8,477 bases of DNA, taken from Marinilabilia sp046483585 (lineage in GTDB: Bacteria > Bacteroidota > Bacteroidia > Bacteroidales > Marinilabiliaceae). The DNA is taken from contig JAWOCV010000180.1 of the NCBI GenBank assembly GCA_046483585.1, positions 1 through 8,477 on the forward strand, written 5' to 3'. The translations under genes and the position numbers were made by a program. Below the pieces are notes generated by a model. The model saw nothing but the letters and a program-made list of their open reading frames with translations. It ran no database searches and was not told the origin of the DNA. Positions 5,691-8,477 of this stretch are shown one piece after another (within the stretch, counting starts at the first letter, position 1; each line of letters begins with the position of its first letter).

Positions 5691-5785
5691 TTCAATTGTC
5701 TTTATATCTTGCTGGTTAAAACACAGATTATCGGAGTTATGCGGTTTATCTGACATCTGAAAATTTAATATCTAACGATCCATTG
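5691..5785 (+). repeat. Diverged direct repeat, copy B (~95 bp), just before the MFS start
   Basis: This copy carries TTCAATTGT (5691-5699), TTAAAACACAGATTATC (5716-5732), TTTATCT in the middle, and ATCTAACGATCCATTG (5770-5785), in the same order as copy A at 5326-5419. It ends 7 bp before the MFS ATG, so it makes up the immediate leader of that gene and may contain its promoter or translation-control sequence. Confidence 0.7.
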
Positions 5786-5792
5786 GATAGAT

Positions 5793-7025
5793 ATGCAGGA
5801 AAAAACAGAACTATCGCCCTCTTCATCACGCCGAAATTTTTATGCGCTTCTGTGGCATGCTTCGCTTCTGGCATTTGCCAAGAACTTTATGGACGTTGAC
5901 ACCGTTTTGCCGTCTATGCTTATCGAATCGGGTGGTAATTCGTTTCATGTGGGCATTATGACCGCTATTCTACTGGGTGGGACGCGTTTTGCGCAACTTT
6001 TTTTTGCCCCATATATTAGCAATAAACCTTACAAGAAAAAATTTTTACTGTTGGGAATCAATTCCCGGATTTTATCCATTTTGGCATTGGGGGTCATTAT
6101 TTTTTTTATTCAGGCCGGCGATACAGGGTTGGTTTTTTGGGCCATTTTTCTTTTCATATCCCTTTTTGCTCTGGGCGGAGCCTTTGCCAATGTGAGCTTA
6201 ATGGACATCATGGGGAAATCCATTCTTGAAGAAAAGCGGAAAAGATTCTTCTCTTCCCGTCAGATGTTATCCGGCGTTATTGTGCTGATCTCCGCTCTTC
6301 TGGCCAAGAAAGTGCTGGCCATGGAGAGTTATCCGGTGAATTACGCCTATATGTTTATCATCGGCGGGTTGTTGCTTCTTATGGCTTCTCTGGGATTCTG
6401 GCGGTTGAAGGAGGAGCTGTCGTCATCGCTTAAAATAAAAAATGTCCGTGGGTTTTTTCGGGTTATGCGAACGGAATGGAGAGAGAACAAACGACTGCCT
6501 CACTTTATTGGTTTTGTCAACAGTCAGGGGATTGCCGTCTCCTTTCTCCCTTTTGTGATCCTTTATGGCAAGGATTTTCTGAACACCGGTAGTGCGGACA
6601 CCGGAAATTTTCTGGTTTTTAAAGTTATCGGGATGGTGTTGGTGAGCCTTATTGTGGCTGTTGGTGCCGGAAGGGTCAGGTATAACCATATGCTTTACGG
6701 AAATGTGATCCTGTCGGTGTTCATGGCCTTTCTGACAATTGCAAGCCAGAGTGTTGTTACCCTGCAGTATGTTTTTCTTATCGGAGGTGTTGTGTTTGCC
6801 CTGTACAATATTACCATGAACGGGTTGTTGCTGGAAGTGTCTGGAAAAGAGAACCGGGCACTTTATGCAGGCATTTCGGGGGCTGGGAATGTGCTGCCGG
6901 TACTTTTCCCGCTTACCGGCGGATGGATTATTGATCAACTGGGTTTTGGGACGTTTATTGGTGTGTTTGTGTTTTTTGTCCTTTTGACTTTTTATTTTAT
7001 TTACCATATTAAGTGCCGGAAGTAA
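5793..7025 (+). CDS. Major facilitator superfamily (MFS) permease, substrate unknown
   Basis: The 410-residue polytopic membrane protein has about 12 hydrophobic segments: roughly 17-45, 52-75, 83-106, 112-135, 156-176, 184-203, 237-260, 271-293, 300-320, 324-346, 357-382 and 385-406. The central cytoplasmic loop (~204-236) is hydrophilic and basic. The loop between helices 2 and 3 (NKPYKKK, 77-83) sits where MFS motif A lies but is degenerate. Acidic Asp34 and Asp36 in the first helix (KNFMDVDTVLP) may be functional. The length is typical for a single-domain MFS carrier. The ATG at 5793 is the first in frame; no Shine-Dalgarno is seen. hemH follows after 125 bp on the same strand, with its own possible promoter. 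A link to haem or porphyrin transport would be guesswork from position alone. MFS membership is confident, substrate is not known. Confidence 0.88.
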   Translation: MQEKTELSPSSSRRNFYALLWHASLLAFAKNFMDVDTVLPSMLIESGGNSFHVGIMTAILLGGTRFAQLFFAPYISNKPYKKKFLLLGINSRILSILALGVIIFFIQAGDTGLVFWAIFLFISLFALGGAFANVSLMDIMGKSILEEKRKRFFSSRQMLSGVIVLISALLAKKVLAMESYPVNYAYMFIIGGLLLLMASLGFWRLKEELSSSLKIKNVRGFFRVMRTEWRENKRLPHFIGFVNSQGIAVSFLPFVILYGKDFLNTGSADTGNFLVFKVIGMVLVSLIVAVGAGRVRYNHMLYGNVILSVFMAFLTIASQSVVTLQYVFLIGGVVFALYNITMNGLLLEVSGKENRALYAGISGAGNVLPVLFPLTGGWIIDQLGFGTFIGVFVFFVLLTFYFIYHIKCRK

Positions 7026-7075
7026 CTTTTTTAATGGCAGATGTCTTATGGCTGATTTTAGTGTTTCAGATTTAT

Positions 7076-7083
7076 TATTTTTG
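7076..7083 (+). promoter_or_regulatory. hemH: Candidate hemH promoter -7 box (TATTTTTG)
   Basis: TATTTTTG fits TAnnTTTG exactly and lies 67 bp before the hemH ATG, in the 125-bp gap after the MFS gene. No good TTTG stands at the -33 position (TTTTAG at 7056-7061 is the closest). The rest of the gap holds no gene and no clear terminator. Confidence 0.35.
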
Positions 7084-7150
7084 ATTGTTGGAGTGAACAG
7101 TCGTTTAATGATGCCTGTTTTGTTTATCGTATCAATTGTATTTCTGTAAT

Positions 7151-8176
7151 ATGACCAAAAAAGCCATTCTCCTTGTGAATCTGGGTTCTCCGTCATCTCC
7201 TTCAGTTGGTGATGTACGAAAATATCTGCGACAATTTTTGATGGACGGACGGGTAATTGATGTTCCTCCCTTGCCCAGATGGCTTTTGGTCAATGGCATC
7301 ATAGCTCCCTTCCGGTCTCCCAAAAGTGCTGCCAAATACAAAACCATCTGGACTGAGAAAGGCTCTCCTTTGATCGTCCTGACGCGTCAGTTGGCCGGCA
7401 AACTTGAAAATTTTAGCGGTATACCGGTTTATTTTTGCATGCGTTATGGAGATCCTACCCCCAAAGCGGTGATGGACCAGATGATTGCTGACAATCATGG
7501 CCTTGAAGAAGTTGACCTGTTTCCACTGTATCCGCATTATGCCATGAGCAGTTATGAAACCGCCGTGGAATATGTCAGAGAAACCTGGCAAAAGCAAAAG
7601 TATCGTTTCAATCTGAAGGTTTTGGAACCTTATTATGATCATCCCGATTATATCCGGGCGTTGTCCTCTTCAATTATGCCGTGGCTTGAAAGGGATTTCG
7701 ATCATCTGCTTTTCAGTTATCACGGAGTTCCCGAACGGCATCTCATCAAAACCGATCCTACCGGCGGGCATTGCCTGCAGAGTGAAGCCTGTTGCCAAAC
7801 CCCATCTCCGGCCCATGCCAAATGTTATCGTCATCAGGTATTGGAAACCACCCGGCTGGTGGCCGGTCATCTGAAATTGCCCGAAGATCGGTACAGCGTT
7901 TCATTCCAGTCACGGCTTGGGAGAGACAAGTGGCTGGGTCCTGCGACATCCGACGTGTTGGCGCAACTTCCCCATCAGGGTGTAAAGAAACTGTTGGTGG
8001 TTACTCCGGCTTTTGTTAGTGATTGTCTGGAAACGCTCGAAGAAATCCGGCAGGAGGGGAGGGAGACCTTTCTCAGTGCCGGTGGGGTCGAATTTGCACA
8101 CATCCCCTGTTTGAATGATGCTGATGACTGGGTCAGGAGCGTTGATTCGATAATTTCTGAGAAAACGGAGAGCTGA
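7151..8176 (+). CDS. hemH: Ferrochelatase (protoporphyrin or coproporphyrin ferrochelatase) with internal four-cysteine cluster
   Basis: The 341-residue enzyme inserts Fe2+ into a porphyrin, the metal-insertion step of haem synthesis. The start MTKKAILLVNLGSPSSP is the classic ferrochelatase N-terminus. FSYHGVPERH holds the catalytic His191, and AFVSDCLETLEEI holds the conserved Glu294. Between them lies HCLQSEACCQTPSPAHAKCY, with Cys208, Cys214, Cys215 and Cys225 in an 18-residue stretch. This matches the class of bacterial ferrochelatases known to bind a [2Fe-2S] cluster through four internal cysteines, described for Myxococcus xanthus. The ATG at 7151 is preferred over an in-frame TTG at 7136, whose extension MYFCN is not family-like. 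No membrane anchor is evident. Which porphyrin it uses cannot be settled here, though the internal cluster suggests the protoporphyrin type. sucD follows after a 139-bp gap. Confidence 0.96.
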   Translation: MTKKAILLVNLGSPSSPSVGDVRKYLRQFLMDGRVIDVPPLPRWLLVNGIIAPFRSPKSAAKYKTIWTEKGSPLIVLTRQLAGKLENFSGIPVYFCMRYGDPTPKAVMDQMIADNHGLEEVDLFPLYPHYAMSSYETAVEYVRETWQKQKYRFNLKVLEPYYDHPDYIRALSSSIMPWLERDFDHLLFSYHGVPERHLIKTDPTGGHCLQSEACCQTPSPAHAKCYRHQVLETTRLVAGHLKLPEDRYSVSFQSRLGRDKWLGPATSDVLAQLPHQGVKKLLVVTPAFVSDCLETLEEIRQEGRETFLSAGGVEFAHIPCLNDADDWVRSVDSIISEKTES

Positions 8177-8182
8177 TTTTTA

Positions 8183-8212
8183 AAACAAAACTAAACCCAT
8201 CGTCTTTTGTTT
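8183..8212 (+). terminator. Weak candidate terminator after hemH
   Basis: AAACAAAA (8183-8190) and TTTTGTTT (8205-8212) are perfect 8-bp complements around a 14-nt loop, starting 7 bp after the hemH stop. The stem is nearly all A-T and its T-rich arm doubles as a T-tract. The pairing would be weak, and it could be chance in AT-rich sequence. Confidence 0.25.
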
Positions 8213-8315
8213 ATGTTAGGAATATATTGTGGAATAAGTTTTATATTTTTAAGGAACAAATATTCGAATACAGCTTCACTAAAACCGAGATATTTAATCT
8301 TTTATTATCTAATAT

Positions 8316-8477
8316 ATGAGCGTTTTATTAAATAAAGATTCCAAAGTGATCGTTCAGGGATTTACAGGACGAGAAGGCACGTTTCATGCCGGCCAGATGA
8401 TTGAATACGGAACCCGGGTTGTGGGAGGCGTCACACCTGGAAAAGGTGGCACCACGCACTTGGGACTTCCGGTGTTC
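8316..8477 (+). CDS. sucD: Succinyl-CoA ligase alpha subunit, N-terminal 54 codons (cut by window edge)
   Basis: The alpha subunit of succinyl-CoA synthetase binds CoA and carries the phosphohistidine in the TCA-cycle step between succinyl-CoA and succinate. The visible frame from the ATG at 8316 begins MSVLLNKDSKVIVQGFTGRE and continues GTFHAGQMIEYGTRVVGGVT then PGKGGTTHLGLPVF. GFTGREGTFHA is the nucleotide/CoA-binding loop of the Rossmann-like CoA domain and GVTPGKGG is the next conserved block. The full protein is usually about 290 residues; the catalytic His lies beyond the window. The 139-bp gap after hemH is AT-rich with an imperfect inverted repeat (GAATATATTGT 8220-8230 and ACAAATATTC 8256-8265), and probably contains the promoter. 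sucC is not immediately upstream, unlike in many proteobacteria. Confidence 0.95.
   Translation, partial: MSVLLNKDSKVIVQGFTGREGTFHAGQMIEYGTRVVGGVTPGKGGTTHLGLPVF

Larger units (their letters stand above)
5166..5792. other. AT-rich divergent intergenic region, 627 bp
   Basis: This lies between the leftward lipoprotein gene and the rightward MFS gene. It is strongly AT-rich, has no convincing ORF, and should contain promoters for both directions. It holds two homologous ~95-bp blocks, an imperfect long inverted repeat, a smaller hairpin and one perfect TAnnTTTG box, each listed separately. I see no tRNA-like or rRNA-like sequence and no riboswitch that I recognise. Confidence 0.7.

Noticed and set aside
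6423..7196. 257-codon reverse-strand frame opposite the MFS and hemH genes
   Set aside because: It overlaps two certain genes, is rich in His, Lys and Asn typical of antisense to membrane-protein codons, and has no motif.
8177..8315. Standard promoter for sucD
   Set aside because: TATATTTT at 8242-8249 is one base off TAnnTTTG and lacks a -33 TTTG at suitable spacing; TTTG at 8206 is too far away.

Overview
The window looks like a chromosomal segment of a Bacteroidota bacterium, probably from the Bacteroidales/Marinilabiliales side. The reasons are gene content (an exported sialate O-acetylesterase-type enzyme, an NlpE/META lipoprotein, a ferrochelatase with an internal cysteine cluster, sucD apart from sucC), the absence of Shine-Dalgarno sequences before the starts, AT-rich leaders with TAnnTTTG-like boxes, and a heavy load of short intergenic repeats of the kind common in that phylum. 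The assignment is by inference; there is no rRNA marker here.

Layout, left to right: the last codons of an unidentified gene (3-77, +); a repeat-bearing leader (78-218); an exported SGNH-fold carbohydrate esterase (219-2195, +); a Crp/Fnr-type regulator (2241-2915, +); a 549-bp repeat mosaic (2916-3464) between convergent genes; a leftward pair made of an NlpE/META lipoprotein (5165-4350) followed 9 bp later by an exported creatininase-family hydrolase (4340-3465); a 627-bp divergent intergenic region (5166-5792) with a large imperfect hairpin and two diverged copies of a ~95-bp sequence; an MFS permease (5793-7025, +); ferrochelatase hemH (7151-8176, +); and the first 54 codons of sucD (8316 to the right edge, +).

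The genes do not form one pathway. The esterase fits outer-membrane/periplasmic glycan breakdown. The lipoprotein and creatininase-like enzyme are probably co-transcribed envelope proteins. hemH makes haem and sucD belongs to the TCA cycle. I see no defence system, prophage, IS element with an intact transposase, CRISPR array, tRNA or rRNA.

The most unusual content is in the repeats. A perfect 12-bp palindrome has become the coding end of the esterase gene and replaced its usual C-terminus. Degenerate 8-bp-period arrays sit at the 3' ends of three neighbouring genes (esterase, regulator, creatininase) and bracket the regulator gene in inverted orientation. A hairpin-rich repeat mosaic fills the convergent gap. 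Upstream of the MFS gene two ~95-bp homologous blocks lie about 270 bp apart, around an imperfect inverted repeat. I could not identify a clearly new biological system; these repeat patterns are the best leads.
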